From positions 91,241 through 155,240 of the forward strand of contig NZ_SNYO01000014.1 in NCBI RefSeq assembly GCF_004363095.1: 64,000 bases of DNA, in the 5' to 3' direction. Below the pieces are notes generated by a model, which saw only the letters and a list, made by a program, of their open reading frames with translations, was not told the origin of the DNA and ran no database searches. Both the position numbers and the translations under genes were made by a program. Below, in pieces: positions 7,717 to 15,488 of the stretch. Numbering within the stretch: the first letter of the stretch is position 1; each line of letters starts with the position of its first letter. This DNA is from Actinomycetospora succinea (GTDB taxonomy: Bacteria > Actinomycetota > Actinomycetes > Mycobacteriales > Pseudonocardiaceae).

Positions 7717-9036
7717 GTGACGGCCGTGCTGCGCAGGGCGCTGGTCCGCCACGCCGTGATCACGGTCGTCGTCCTGCTCGTCGCCGTCGTCTCGATCGCC
7801 TCCGGGGTCGCCCTGTTCGCCCGCCAGGACGCCCACCGCACCGCCGAGCACACCGCGCGCCAGGTCGGGGCCGTCGTCGACGCGGCGGTGGCGCGGCACG
7901 ACCTCTCCGCCGCCGTGGACCCGGCGACCCGGGGTGATCTCGACGCCGTCCTCCGCCCGTTCCTGACCAGCGGGATCCTGACGCGCGCCAAGATCTGGGC
8001 GCCGCGGGACGGCGTCGCGCGGATCGTGTACTCGGACGAGCCGCGGGTCGAGGGCGAGACCGCGCCCTACGGGCCGCAGACCATCGACGAGCTCGACGCC
8101 GACGGATCCCTGGTCCAGGAGGTGCCCGACGACGCCGAGCACCGCTTCGAGGTCGAGCACACCCGCGCGCTGCTCGAGGTGTTCACGACCTCCCGCGATG
8201 CGCGGGGCGGCGAGACCTGGCTCGAGCTCTACCTCCGGGTCGACGAGGCGGGCGCCGTGCGCGCCGCCGTCGTCCCCGTCGTGGCGGTGACCGTCGCCGG
8301 CCTGCTGCTGCTCGCGGTGCTGACGGTCCCCGTCTCGGTGTCCGTGGCGCGCCGCGCCGACCGCGAGCGCGCCGAGCAACGTGCGGCCCGCGACTACGGC
8401 CTGGCCGCCGCCGAGACCGCGCGGCGGGAGATCGCGCAGCGCCTGCACGACGGCGTGCTCCCGGACCTGGCGAGCGTCGGGCTGCTGCTCGAGGTCGCCC
8501 GCGACGACGGAGGCGAGGGTGGGTCGGCGGTGCTCGGGCAGGCGCACGCGCTGGTGGAGGACGAGATGCGCCGGCTGCGGGGGCTGCTCGACGACCTCGT
8601 CCCGCCGACCGTCGCGGCGGGCGGCCTCGTCGGGGCGCTCGAGCAGCTCGCGGCGCAGCTGGGCCCGATCACCGTCGAGGCCACGCCGGTCGGACCGCTG
8701 CCCGACGACCTGGAGCTCGCCCTCTATCGGGTGGGGCACGAGCTGATGCGCAACGCCGTGCTCCACGCGTCGGCGACCACCGTCCGCGTCACGCTGGAGT
8801 CGACGCCCGACGGGTGGGTCGCGCTCACCGTCGCCGACGACGGCACGGGCTTCGACGTGGGCATGGCACGCGCCGACGGGCACGTCGGCCTCCTGCTCGT
8901 GCGCGGGGTGCTGGCCGACCGCGGCGGCCGGCTGGAGCTGACGAGCACGCCCGGCCGGGGCACGACCGCCGTCGCCCGCGTGCCCGTGGTCCGACCGGCG
9001 GTGCGGGTCCGGGACCGCGTGCGGGCACCGGCGTGA
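7717..9036 (+). CDS. sensor histidine kinase, HisKA_3/NarL-partner type
   Basis: This 439-residue membrane kinase has a transmembrane helix at residues 12-34, an extracytoplasmic sensor of about 150 residues, and a second helix at 184-209. The dimerisation helix carries the phospho-acceptor H244 in E-I-A-Q-R-L-H-D-G-V-L. The ATPase domain has the N-box V-G-H-E-L-M-R-N-A-V-L-H-A-S and the G-box D-D-G-T-G-F-D. It starts at a GTG just after the response regulator stop and should phosphorylate that partner. The sensor part shows no known domain, so the signal is unknown. Confidence 0.92.
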   Translation: MTAVLRRALVRHAVITVVVLLVAVVSIASGVALFARQDAHRTAEHTARQVGAVVDAAVARHDLSAAVDPATRGDLDAVLRPFLTSGILTRAKIWAPRDGVARIVYSDEPRVEGETAPYGPQTIDELDADGSLVQEVPDDAEHRFEVEHTRALLEVFTTSRDARGGETWLELYLRVDEAGAVRAAVVPVVAVTVAGLLLLAVLTVPVSVSVARRADRERAEQRAARDYGLAAAETARREIAQRLHDGVLPDLASVGLLLEVARDDGGEGGSAVLGQAHALVEDEMRRLRGLLDDLVPPTVAAGGLVGALEQLAAQLGPITVEATPVGPLPDDLELALYRVGHELMRNAVLHASATTVRVTLESTPDGWVALTVADDGTGFDVGMARADGHVGLLLVRGVLADRGGRLELTSTPGRGTTAVARVPVVRPAVRVRDRVRAPA

Positions 9037-9037
9037 G

Positions 9038-9583
9038 TCAGGTGTCCCTGGCGTAGAGGTACATCAGCGCCGTCGCCGTCGCGGCGCCGAGGATCTGCCC
9101 GGACGCGACGAGCTCGGGGATGCGGGCGACGTCGACCCACGTGGCGACCCCGTCCTCGGCCGGGTCGGTCGGGCCGCCGACGCGCGTGGCCCCGCGCCAG
9201 AGGTAGGCGTCGACGCGGGCGCGGACCTGGCCGGGCAGGGGCTCGAGCGAGAGCAGGTGCTCGGGCTCGCCGGACACGTGCCACCCGGTCTCCTCGGCGG
9301 CCTCGCGGGCCGCGGCCGTCACCGGCGCCTCGCCCTCGTCGACCATGCCGCCCGGCGCCTCGTAGCCCCACTGCGCGGCGGGGAAGCGGTACTTCCACAG
9401 CAGGAGGACCCGGTCGTCGGGGTCGACGATCAGCGCGACGGCGACCCGTGAGAGCTCGACGATGTGGTAGTCGAAGCGCTTGCCCTCGGGCGCCTCGACG
9501 TCGACGAGCTTGACCCGCATCCACGGGCTGTCGTACGCGGAGCGCTCACCGAAGATCGTCCAACCGCCGACCGCCTCGGGCAC
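9038..9583 (-). CDS. Nudix hydrolase (ADP-ribose pyrophosphatase-like)
   Basis: This 181-residue protein carries a full Nudix box: G-x5-E-x7-R-E-A-x-E-E-x-G, read as GGMVDEGEAPVTAAAREAAE followed by ETGW. An upstream W-K-Y-R-F-P-A segment resembles ADP-sugar pyrophosphatases. Such enzymes hydrolyse nucleotide diphosphate derivatives in the cytoplasm using Mg2+ bound by the box glutamates. The substrate cannot be fixed from sequence. The gene converges on the histidine kinase with one base between the stops. Confidence 0.87.
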   Translation of the reverse strand: MPEAVGGWTIFGERSAYDSPWMRVKLVDVEAPEGKRFDYHIVELSRVAVALIVDPDDRVLLLWKYRFPAAQWGYEAPGGMVDEGEAPVTAAAREAAEETGWHVSGEPEHLLSLEPLPGQVRARVDAYLWRGATRVGGPTDPAEDGVATWVDVARIPELVASGQILGAATATALMYLYARDT

Positions 9584-9605
9584 GCCGGGACCGTACCCCG
9601 GCGCG

Positions 9606-10226
9606 TCAGCCGAGGCGCGTGAGCAGGACCCGTGTGCCGGCGCGGACGTCGTCGAGGGCCGCCGGGTCGCCCGCGAGGTGCCGCAGCAGAGCCTGCTGGA
9701 ACAAGCCGTCGAACGCCGCGTACGCGAGGCCGCTCGTACACCGCGGCGGGGCGCCGGCGAGCCCGGCGTAGGCGTCGACGATCCGCCAGATCATGCGTTC
9801 GAGACTGGCGTCGATGTCGGCGACGTCGAGCCGGAACGACTCGTCGAACAGCGACTGCGCGCGCAGGTCGTACCAGAGCCGGTGCAGGAGGGCGTCCTGC
9901 TCGAGGGTCGCGGCGAGCCCGTCGCCGGCGTCGCGCAGCAGCTGCTCGGCGTCGGTGGCGTGCGCCGCGATCGTGTCGTAGCGCTCCACGCAGCGGGCCT
10001 TGTAGCGCCGCACGCAGTAGGTGATCAGCTCGACCTTGTCGCGGAAGTAGTAGTGCAGGACGCCGAGGCTGAAGTCGGAGCTCTGCGCGATGTCGCGCAG
10101 GCTCGTGCGGGCGTACCCGCGGTCGGCGAGGGTCTGCAGCGCCGCGTCGGCGAGCAGGCGGCGGCGCTCCTCGAACTTGTCCACCCGCCGGCGTGAGAGC
10201 CGGTCTCCGGCATCGGTGCTGGTCAC
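9606..10226 (-). CDS. TetR-family transcriptional regulator
   Basis: This 206-residue protein starts at a GTG (10226) preceded by GAGAGGA. The helix-turn-helix spans about residues 20-60 (A-R-T-S-L-R-D-I-A-Q-S-S-D-F-S-L-G-V-L-H), followed by Y-Y-F-R-D-K. It is divergent from the SDR/acyl-CoA synthetase operon. The intervening DNA holds a 6-8-6 inverted repeat, so it probably represses that operon and itself. The effector is unknown but may be the acyl-CoA or carbonyl compound handled by the two enzymes. Confidence 0.87.
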   Translation of the reverse strand: MTSTDAGDRLSRRRVDKFEERRRLLADAALQTLADRGYARTSLRDIAQSSDFSLGVLHYYFRDKVELITYCVRRYKARCVERYDTIAAHATDAEQLLRDAGDGLAATLEQDALLHRLWYDLRAQSLFDESFRLDVADIDASLERMIWRIVDAYAGLAGAPPRCTSGLAYAAFDGLFQQALLRHLAGDPAALDDVRAGTRVLLTRLG

Positions 10227-10284
10227 GAGGGTCCTCTCGCAGCGGAGCACGTCCGGGAGAGCGTAACCGGTCGCGTCGGACGCT

Positions 10285-10304
10285 CGTCCAGCTTTCGTTG
10301 GACG
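10285..10304. promoter_or_regulatory. inverted-repeat operator candidate (TetR site)
   Basis: CGTCCA and TGGACG flank an 8-base spacer as a perfect inverted repeat. A second small inverted repeat (GGAC-GGTT-GTCC) follows at 10300-10311. It lies between the divergent TetR gene and the SDR, just upstream of a promoter, as expected for a TetR autoregulatory site. Binding by this TetR protein is inferred. Confidence 0.5.
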
Positions 10305-10321
10305 GTTGTCCGAAGACGTCC

Positions 10322-10351
10322 TTGACGGTCGTTCCGCGCCCTCCCTAGCGT
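10322..10351 (+). promoter_or_regulatory. promoter for the SDR/acyl-CoA synthetase operon
   Basis: TTGACG (10322-10327) and TAGCGT (10346-10351) are spaced by 18 bases, a fair sigma-70-type match. The expected start of transcription is about 38 bases before the ATG at 10396. The inverted repeat just upstream (10285-10304) would let a repressor act here. Confidence 0.5.
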
Positions 10352-10395
10352 GTGATCCACACCACCGACACCGACACGACGATGTGGGGACTTCC

Positions 10396-11199
10396 ATGAG
10401 CGCGTTCGACCTGACCGGCCGCCGGGTGCTGATCACCGGAGGGGCCCAGGGCCTCGGTGAGGGCATGGCCCGGGCGCTGACCGGCGCGGGAGCGGCCGTG
10501 ATGCTGGCCGACATCGCGAAGGACGTGGGGGAGAAGACCGCGTCGGCGCTGTCCGCCGACGGCGCCACCGCGCGCTTCGTCGCGCTCGACGTCACCGACG
10601 ACGCGCAGTGGGAGGCGGCGGTCGCCCAGACCGTCAGCGAGCTCGGCGGTCTCGACGTGGTGATCAACAACGCCGGCCTCGAGGTCACCCAGCTGCTGGC
10701 CGACACCGAGCCCGACGACGTCCGCCGGATGCTCGAGGTCAACCTGCTCGGCACGATGCTGGGCATCAAGCACGCGTTCCGCGCGATGCGTCCCGGCGGC
10801 CCGGCCGGGCAGGGCGGCGCGATCATCAACGTCGCGTCGGTCGCCGCGACGATCGCGTTCCCGTCGATCGGCGGCTACTCGGCCACCAAGTCCGGCGTCG
10901 ACCGGCTCACCCGGGTCGCCGCGATGGAGTCGGGCAAGCTCGGCTACGGCGTGCGCGTGAACTGCGTCTACCCGGGCCTCGTGCCGACCGCCATGGGCCA
11001 GAAGCTGGCCGTCGAGACCGCCGGCCTGGGCCTGTTCGAGAGCCCCGAGGCCGCCGTCGGCGCCGTGGTGGAGCTGACCCCGTCGGGCCGTCTCGGCGAG
11101 GTTGCCGACATCGCCGACGCCGTGGTCTTCCTGGCCTCCGACGCCTCCCGCTTCGTCAACGGCGCCGGCCTCCCGGTCGACGGCGGCATGGGCATGTGA
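10396..11199 (+). CDS. short-chain dehydrogenase/reductase (SDR)
   Basis: This 267-residue classical SDR has the NAD(P) motif TGGAQGLGEG near the N-terminus, NNAG, the catalytic Y-S-A-T-K (Tyr and Lys), and the C-terminal P-V-D-G-G. It should oxidise or reduce an alcohol/ketone pair in the cytosol. The ATG at 10396 follows GGGGA; the upstream in-frame extension lies in the promoter region and is rejected. The stop overlaps or closely abuts the start of the acyl-CoA synthetase, so the two form an operon. The substrate is unknown. Confidence 0.88.
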   Translation: MSAFDLTGRRVLITGGAQGLGEGMARALTGAGAAVMLADIAKDVGEKTASALSADGATARFVALDVTDDAQWEAAVAQTVSELGGLDVVINNAGLEVTQLLADTEPDDVRRMLEVNLLGTMLGIKHAFRAMRPGGPAGQGGAIINVASVAATIAFPSIGGYSATKSGVDRLTRVAAMESGKLGYGVRVNCVYPGLVPTAMGQKLAVETAGLGLFESPEAAVGAVVELTPSGRLGEVADIADAVVFLASDASRFVNGAGLPVDGGMGM

Positions 11200-11204
11200 G
11201 CGGG

Positions 11205-12758
11205 ATGCGCCTGGTCGACCACCTGGACAAGGGGGCGTCGCTCGACCCCGACGCCCCCTGTCTGGTCTGCGACGGCGAGACCTCGACCTACGCCGAGGTC
11301 CAGCAGCTCAGCGGTCGCATCGCCGCGGCCCTGGTGGCCGACGGCGTCGCGCCGGGGGACAAGGTCGCGATCCTCTCGGCCAACGACCCGACGGCGTTCA
11401 CCTGCGTCTTCGGGATCAGCCGCGCCGGGGCGGTCTGGTGCCCGGTCAACCCGCGCAACGAGGCGGCGGAGAACCGCGAGCTCCTCGACCTGTTCGGCTG
11501 CTCGGTGCTCTTCTTCCAGGCCTCGTTCGCGCCGCTGGTCGACGCGATCCGCGGAGCCTTGCCGCAGCTGCGCACGGTGGTCTGCCTCGACGGGGACCCG
11601 GAGTGGGCGCGGCGTCTCGACGAGTTCCTGGCGAGCGGGGGAGCGGAGCCCGTCGACCGGGACAGCGGCGACGACCTCGCGCTGATCGTCGGGACCGGTG
11701 GGACCACGGGCACGCCGAAGGGCGTGATGCTCACCGGCACCACCATCGAGACGATGACCGCGGTGACGCTCATGAGCTACCCGTGGCCGGAGCGGGGCGG
11801 GCGGCCGACCTACCTGGCGCTGGCGCCGCTCACCCACGCCGCCGGGGTGCTCTGCTTCCCGGTGCTGTGCCTCGGCGGCTCGATCGTGATCATGCGCTCG
11901 CCCGACGTCGGCGGCTTCCTCGACCACGTCGAGCGGTACCGCGTCACCCACACCTTCCTGCCCCCGACGCTGATCTACATGGTGCTCGACCACCCCTCGC
12001 TGCCCGAGCGCGACCTCTCCTCGCTGCAGTGCTTCTGGTACGGCGCCGCGCCGATGTCGGTGTCGCGGCTCGAGGACGCGCTGACGAGGATCGGGCCGGT
12101 GATGGCCCAGCTCTTCGGGCAGACCGAGGCGCCGATGATGATCTCGACCATGGCGCCGGAGGACCACTTCGAGCCGGACGGGTCGGTCGCCCGCGCCCGG
12201 CTCTCGTCGGCCGGGAGGCCGTCGCCGCTGGTGACGGTCGCGATCATGGCGGAGGACGGGACGCTGCTCCCGCGCGGCGAGCGTGGCGAGATCGTCATCC
12301 GCGGGTCGCTGGTGATGCGCGGCTATCTGGACAACGAGGCGGCCACGGCGGAGGCGTCGCGGTACGGCTGGCACCACACCGGCGACATCGGCTACCTCGA
12401 CGAGGACCGCTTCCTGTTCATCGTCGACCGCGCCAAGGACATGGTCATCACCGGCGGGTTCAACGTCTACTCGACCGAGGTCGAGCAGGCGCTCATGGCC
12501 CATCCCGCCGTGGCGGACAGCGCGGTGATCGGCCTGCCCGACGACAAGTGGGGCGAGCGACTGACGGCCGTCCTCACGCTCCGGCCCGGGACCTCGCTGG
12601 ACCCTGCGGAGCTGAAGTCGTTCGTCAAGGCCCGGATCGGCAGCGTGAAGACGCCGAAGCAGGTCGAGATCTGGGAGGACCTGCCCCGCTCCAAGGTCGG
12701 CAAGGTCCTGAAGACCGAGATCAAGAAGTACATCCTCGACCTCGAACCGGGGCGCTGA
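11205..12758 (+). CDS. AMP-dependent acyl-CoA synthetase/ligase
   Basis: This protein of about 517 residues belongs to the ANL superfamily. The P-loop reads G-T-G-G-T-T-G-T-P-K-G-V-M, with the adenylate-binding Y-G-A-A-P-M, the H-T-G-D-I-G-Y motif, and the C-terminal catalytic lysine in S-K-V-G-K-V-L-K. It starts M-R-L-V-D-H-L-D-K-G-A-S-L, typical of medium/long-chain or branched acyl-CoA ligases. A GTG at 11196 overlapping the SDR stop is an alternative start. With the SDR it forms a two-gene catabolic operon under the divergent TetR regulator. Confidence 0.9.
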   Translation: MRLVDHLDKGASLDPDAPCLVCDGETSTYAEVQQLSGRIAAALVADGVAPGDKVAILSANDPTAFTCVFGISRAGAVWCPVNPRNEAAENRELLDLFGCSVLFFQASFAPLVDAIRGALPQLRTVVCLDGDPEWARRLDEFLASGGAEPVDRDSGDDLALIVGTGGTTGTPKGVMLTGTTIETMTAVTLMSYPWPERGGRPTYLALAPLTHAAGVLCFPVLCLGGSIVIMRSPDVGGFLDHVERYRVTHTFLPPTLIYMVLDHPSLPERDLSSLQCFWYGAAPMSVSRLEDALTRIGPVMAQLFGQTEAPMMISTMAPEDHFEPDGSVARARLSSAGRPSPLVTVAIMAEDGTLLPRGERGEIVIRGSLVMRGYLDNEAATAEASRYGWHHTGDIGYLDEDRFLFIVDRAKDMVITGGFNVYSTEVEQALMAHPAVADSAVIGLPDDKWGERLTAVLTLRPGTSLDPAELKSFVKARIGSVKTPKQVEIWEDLPRSKVGKVLKTEIKKYILDLEPGR

Positions 12759-12792
12759 GGAGCCGGCGGGAGCCGAGCTCAGCACCTTGCCG

Positions 12793-14226
12793 TCAGGTGG
12801 GAACGCGTGGTCGTCCGCCGGGTCGGGGTCTTCGGTCGGTGTCGATGAACCAGGGTGGGGTGAACCAGGGCCGCCTGTTGATCATCTGGATGGTCCAGTG
12901 GCCGTGGTGGAGCAGTTGGTGGTGGTGGCGGCAGAGCAGGCACATGTTGTCCAGCGCGGTCGCGCCGCGGTGCTGGAGCCATTCCTGGATGTGGTGGGCT
13001 TCGCAGCGTCGGGGTCGGCGGGTGCAGCCGGGGAAGGCGCAGCCGCCGTCGCGGTGGTTGAGGGCGCGGCGGATGGCGTCGGGGGCGGTGCGCTGGCTGC
13101 GGCCGACGTCGAGGGGTTCTGACTGGGCGCCGAGGACCATGGGGATGATCTCGGCGTCGCAGGCCCAGCGTCGGACCGTGGCGGCGTCGACGTGGTGGCC
13201 GGAGTCCAGGGTGCCGTAGCCGCCCTTGTCCTGGAGGGCTTCGCAGAGCCAGCGGTGGTCGATGGTGATGGTGAGCAGGGCGCGGCCCGGTCGCTCGGTC
13301 CATCCGGAGTTGCCTGACTCGACGCGTCGCGGCTCGGGGATCAACGCCGGCGGCGCGTCGCCGCCCGCCTCGTCGTCCGCGTCGGCGGCGTCGGGAGCAT
13401 CTGGCTCGTTGTCGCTCGCCTCGCTGTCGTCACCGGCCGGCTCGGACGGACTGCCGGCCGGGTCGGGGTCGTCGTGTTCCTTGCGGGCGTCGGTGGCGAG
13501 GCCGCGGGGTCCGCGGGCGTCGTGGGTGAGGTCCTTGAAGGCGTCGGCCTGGCGCCGTTCGAGGGAGCGTTCGTCGTCGGCGCCGGCTCGCGCGGAGAGC
13601 ACCCCGAACACCTCGACGGTGGCTTCGGCGTCGAGCGGGTCGTGCAGGGTGCCCTTGAAGGTCAGCGAGCCGTCCTTGCGGCGCAGGAACCGCAGTTCGT
13701 CGCGGGTGTTCTCGCCCTCGGGTGGGGCGGCGCCGTCGGGGTCGTAGCCGTCGACGAAGGCCTTGGCGAGCTTGCGCAGCATCTGCGGTGGCAGCTCCTG
13801 CGCCTTCTCCGCGAGGGTCGCCTCCACCCCGGCCAGCTCATCGGGTGGTGGCGGCGTCGAGAGCCCCGACAGGTGCTCCATCGTCTCCCGGATGATCTTG
13901 ACGTGCGCCGGGTCGATCACCCCCGCCGCCAGCGCCGCCCCGGTGCCGGGCAGCCGGGCGGGCAGCGCCTCACCCAGCAGCGAGCGTCGGGCACACAGGT
14001 CCACGGCCTCGGCCACCAGTCGCTTGGCGTCGGCGAAGTCGAGGTTGTCGCGGTCGGCGATCAGCGACTCGGTGGAGCGGTAGCCGCCGTTCACTGCGGT
14101 GCCGAGGTCGGCGATCCGCGCGATGGCTTCGAGGCGGCGGAAGTAGGCGGCGCGTTGAGCGATCATCTCGGCGCGGGCGGACTCGAGCGCTTCGCGCTCG
14201 CCCTGCCCGGCCTGGTATTCGCTCAT
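12793..14226 (-). CDS. DUF222 / HNH endonuclease protein (13E12-repeat type)
   Basis: This 477-residue protein has an N-terminal DUF222 domain and a C-terminal HNH nuclease: P-G-C-T-R-R-P-R-R-C-E-A-H-H-I, then C-R-H-H-H-Q-L-L-H-H-G. Cysteine pairs probably bind zinc. An acidic, low-complexity linker (S/D/A/P/E rich, about residues 270-310) joins them. These proteins are common in actinobacteria as the 13E12 repeat family, and in Mycobacterium tuberculosis several are SOS-induced. The ATG at 14226 overlaps a LexA-like site; an ATG at 14256 is an alternative start. The cellular role of the family is not settled. Confidence 0.88.
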   Translation of the reverse strand: MSEYQAGQGEREALESARAEMIAQRAAYFRRLEAIARIADLGTAVNGGYRSTESLIADRDNLDFADAKRLVAEAVDLCARRSLLGEALPARLPGTGAALAAGVIDPAHVKIIRETMEHLSGLSTPPPPDELAGVEATLAEKAQELPPQMLRKLAKAFVDGYDPDGAAPPEGENTRDELRFLRRKDGSLTFKGTLHDPLDAEATVEVFGVLSARAGADDERSLERRQADAFKDLTHDARGPRGLATDARKEHDDPDPAGSPSEPAGDDSEASDNEPDAPDAADADDEAGGDAPPALIPEPRRVESGNSGWTERPGRALLTITIDHRWLCEALQDKGGYGTLDSGHHVDAATVRRWACDAEIIPMVLGAQSEPLDVGRSQRTAPDAIRRALNHRDGGCAFPGCTRRPRRCEAHHIQEWLQHRGATALDNMCLLCRHHHQLLHHGHWTIQMINRRPWFTPPWFIDTDRRPRPGGRPRVPT

Positions 14227-14234
14227 GTGTTCGA
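14219..14234 (-). promoter_or_regulatory. degenerate LexA/SOS box over the HNH gene start
   Basis: Read on the minus strand the site is TCGAAC-ACAT-GAGCGA. The actinobacterial/Gram-positive LexA consensus is TCGAAC-N4-GTTCGA. One half is perfect and the other matches at 4 of 6 positions. It overlaps the likely start ATG at 14226. SOS control of 13E12-type genes is known in mycobacteria, which makes this more than a chance match, but the weak half lowers certainty. Confidence 0.45.
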
Positions 14235-14312
14235 ATATAGACCCGACCCCCGACAACGCCGGGCCGGTTTCGCCGAGATCGCCTCAGCGGAAGTCGCGAC
14301 CCGCCGGTGACC

Positions 14313-14531
14313 TCAGTGGCAGGGGAAGCCGAGGAAGTGCCGCGCGTCGTGCACGAGCTCGTGGATCACCGAGCTGTCGCCGAACAGCGAGGTGGCGCCC
14401 TGGTCGATCCCGATGAAGTAGTAGAGCACCAGGCCGACCACGAGGGCGCTGAGCAGCCACGGCAGGGTCTCGGACGCCGGGACGGCGACCGCGGCGGTCC
14501 GGGTCTTCGCGGTGGCGACACCAGAGGTCAC
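14313..14531 (-). CDS. cbtB: CbtB family cobalt transporter subunit
   Basis: This 72-residue protein has one transmembrane helix (about residues 24-44). Its C-terminal metal-binding tail H-E-L-V-H-D-A-R-H-F-L-G-F-P-C-H has His57, His61, His65, Cys71 and His72 as likely ligands. This is the CbtB signature (PF09489), a family associated with cobalt uptake and usually paired with CbtA. The GTG at 14531 follows GAGGAG. No CbtA gene is next to it. It lies divergent from the cobalt-type nitrile hydratase operon, so supplying cobalt for that enzyme is a natural role (inference). Confidence 0.88.
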   Translation of the reverse strand: MTSGVATAKTRTAAVAVPASETLPWLLSALVVGLVLYYFIGIDQGATSLFGDSSVIHELVHDARHFLGFPCH

Positions 14532-14591
14532 GGGGAACTCCTCGGGGCAGGTGGCGTGTGGTCGGCGTGAACGAGCAAACCGGGTCACCGG

Positions 14592-14607
14592 CAACAGGTC
14601 AACAGGT
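14592..14607. repeat. tandem octamer upstream of cbtB
   Basis: CAACAGGT is repeated twice in direct order with no spacer, about 60 bases upstream of the cbtB start and next to the end of the FhuF-like gene. It may be a regulator site. No cobalamin-riboswitch-like core was found in this 93-base gap. Confidence 0.3.
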
Positions 14608-14624
14608 GACGACGTTTCGGACCG

Positions 14625-15371
14625 TCACGTTTCCGCGCGCCGGCGGACGAAGGCGGCCACGGCGTCGGTGAAGGAGCGGCGCCGCTCGTCCTCCGGGAGC
14701 ACCGGGCACGTGGCGCAGTAGGACGGCCCGCGCGCCCGGTTGCGGGCGGTCCGGAAGGCCAGGCAGCAGGTCCGGCGGTCCGCGTAGAGCCACGGCTCGC
14801 CGTCGACCGGCACGGCCTCGACGCGGACGAGGTCGGTCAGCCCGGCGTCCGCGAGCACGCGGCGGGCGTCGTCGAGGTGGCGCGCGTGGTCGGGTGCGGG
14901 CCAGGACAGGTGCAGGAACGCGACGGTGACGGCGTGCGCGATCGCGCCGGAGAGCACGCGGTGCCCCGCGCGGGTGCGGCGGTGCAGCACTTCGACGACG
15001 GGCACGAGGCCGGCCACGACCGAGTCGCCGGGAGCGTCCGTGAACGCCACCTCCCGCGCCCGGCCCGCGTCGAGGCGGACGTGGACGGAGTCGGGGTCGG
15101 TCGCCACCGAGCGCCCCGTCAGGACGCGGGAGGCGATCGCCGACGGCACCACCCGCTGGGCGTAGCCCTCGAGGAGCAGTGAGGCGGCGACCGCGTCGGA
15201 GTCGGCACCCACGCCGTCCCGCACCGCCGCCAGCGTCGCGTCGAGGCCCGCGCCGAACAGGTGCGACGCCGGGGTCCAGCCGGGCGAGGTCGGTGTCCCG
15301 ACCCACGCGCGGAAGCGATCGCCGGGCGCGTCACGGCCGGCGACCAGGATCTCCAGCCCGTCGTCCGGCAC
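14625..15371 (-). CDS. FhuF-like (2Fe-2S) protein
   Basis: This 248-residue protein ends in a C-C-x15-C-x2-C cysteine pattern, similar to the C-terminal iron-sulfur motif of ferric-siderophore reductase FhuF (C-C-x10-C-x2-C), with a longer middle spacing. The body is alanine/valine rich without membrane helices. FhuF proteins reduce Fe(III)-siderophores in the cytoplasm. Here it is the first gene of a leftward pair with cbtB and starts at a GTG. The metal-related neighbour suggests a role in metal handling, but the reductase function is inferred from the motif only. Confidence 0.7.
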   Translation of the reverse strand: MPDDGLEILVAGRDAPGDRFRAWVGTPTSPGWTPASHLFGAGLDATLAAVRDGVGADSDAVAASLLLEGYAQRVVPSAIASRVLTGRSVATDPDSVHVRLDAGRAREVAFTDAPGDSVVAGLVPVVEVLHRRTRAGHRVLSGAIAHAVTVAFLHLSWPAPDHARHLDDARRVLADAGLTDLVRVEAVPVDGEPWLYADRRTCCLAFRTARNRARGPSYCATCPVLPEDERRRSFTDAVAAFVRRRAET

Positions 15372-15425
15372 CGGCCCAGGCTAGGGGGACGGGTCGAACG
15401 GATCATGTGAACGCGTCAGCGGGCG

Positions 15426-15454
15426 TTGACCGATGGCGGGGTCGTTCCTACTGT
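15426..15454 (+). promoter_or_regulatory. promoter of the amidase/nitrile hydratase operon
   Basis: TTGACC (15426-15431) and TACTGT (15449-15454) are separated by exactly 17 bases, a near-consensus sigma-70-type promoter. The expected transcript begins around 15461, leaving a leader of about 28 bases with GAGGAG before the amidase ATG at 15489. This should drive amidase, both nitrile hydratase subunits and the accessory gene together. Confidence 0.65.
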
Positions 15455-15488
15455 TCGTGAGACCCACGACACATCTCGAGGAGCTCCC

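Noticed and set aside
5485..8883. 1132-codon open frame on the - strand
   Set aside because: It crosses ppk2, TetR, response regulator and kinase genes in another frame; no domain.
14532..14624. possible cobalamin riboswitch before cbtB
   Set aside because: The gap is only 93 bases and lacks the conserved B12-box core.
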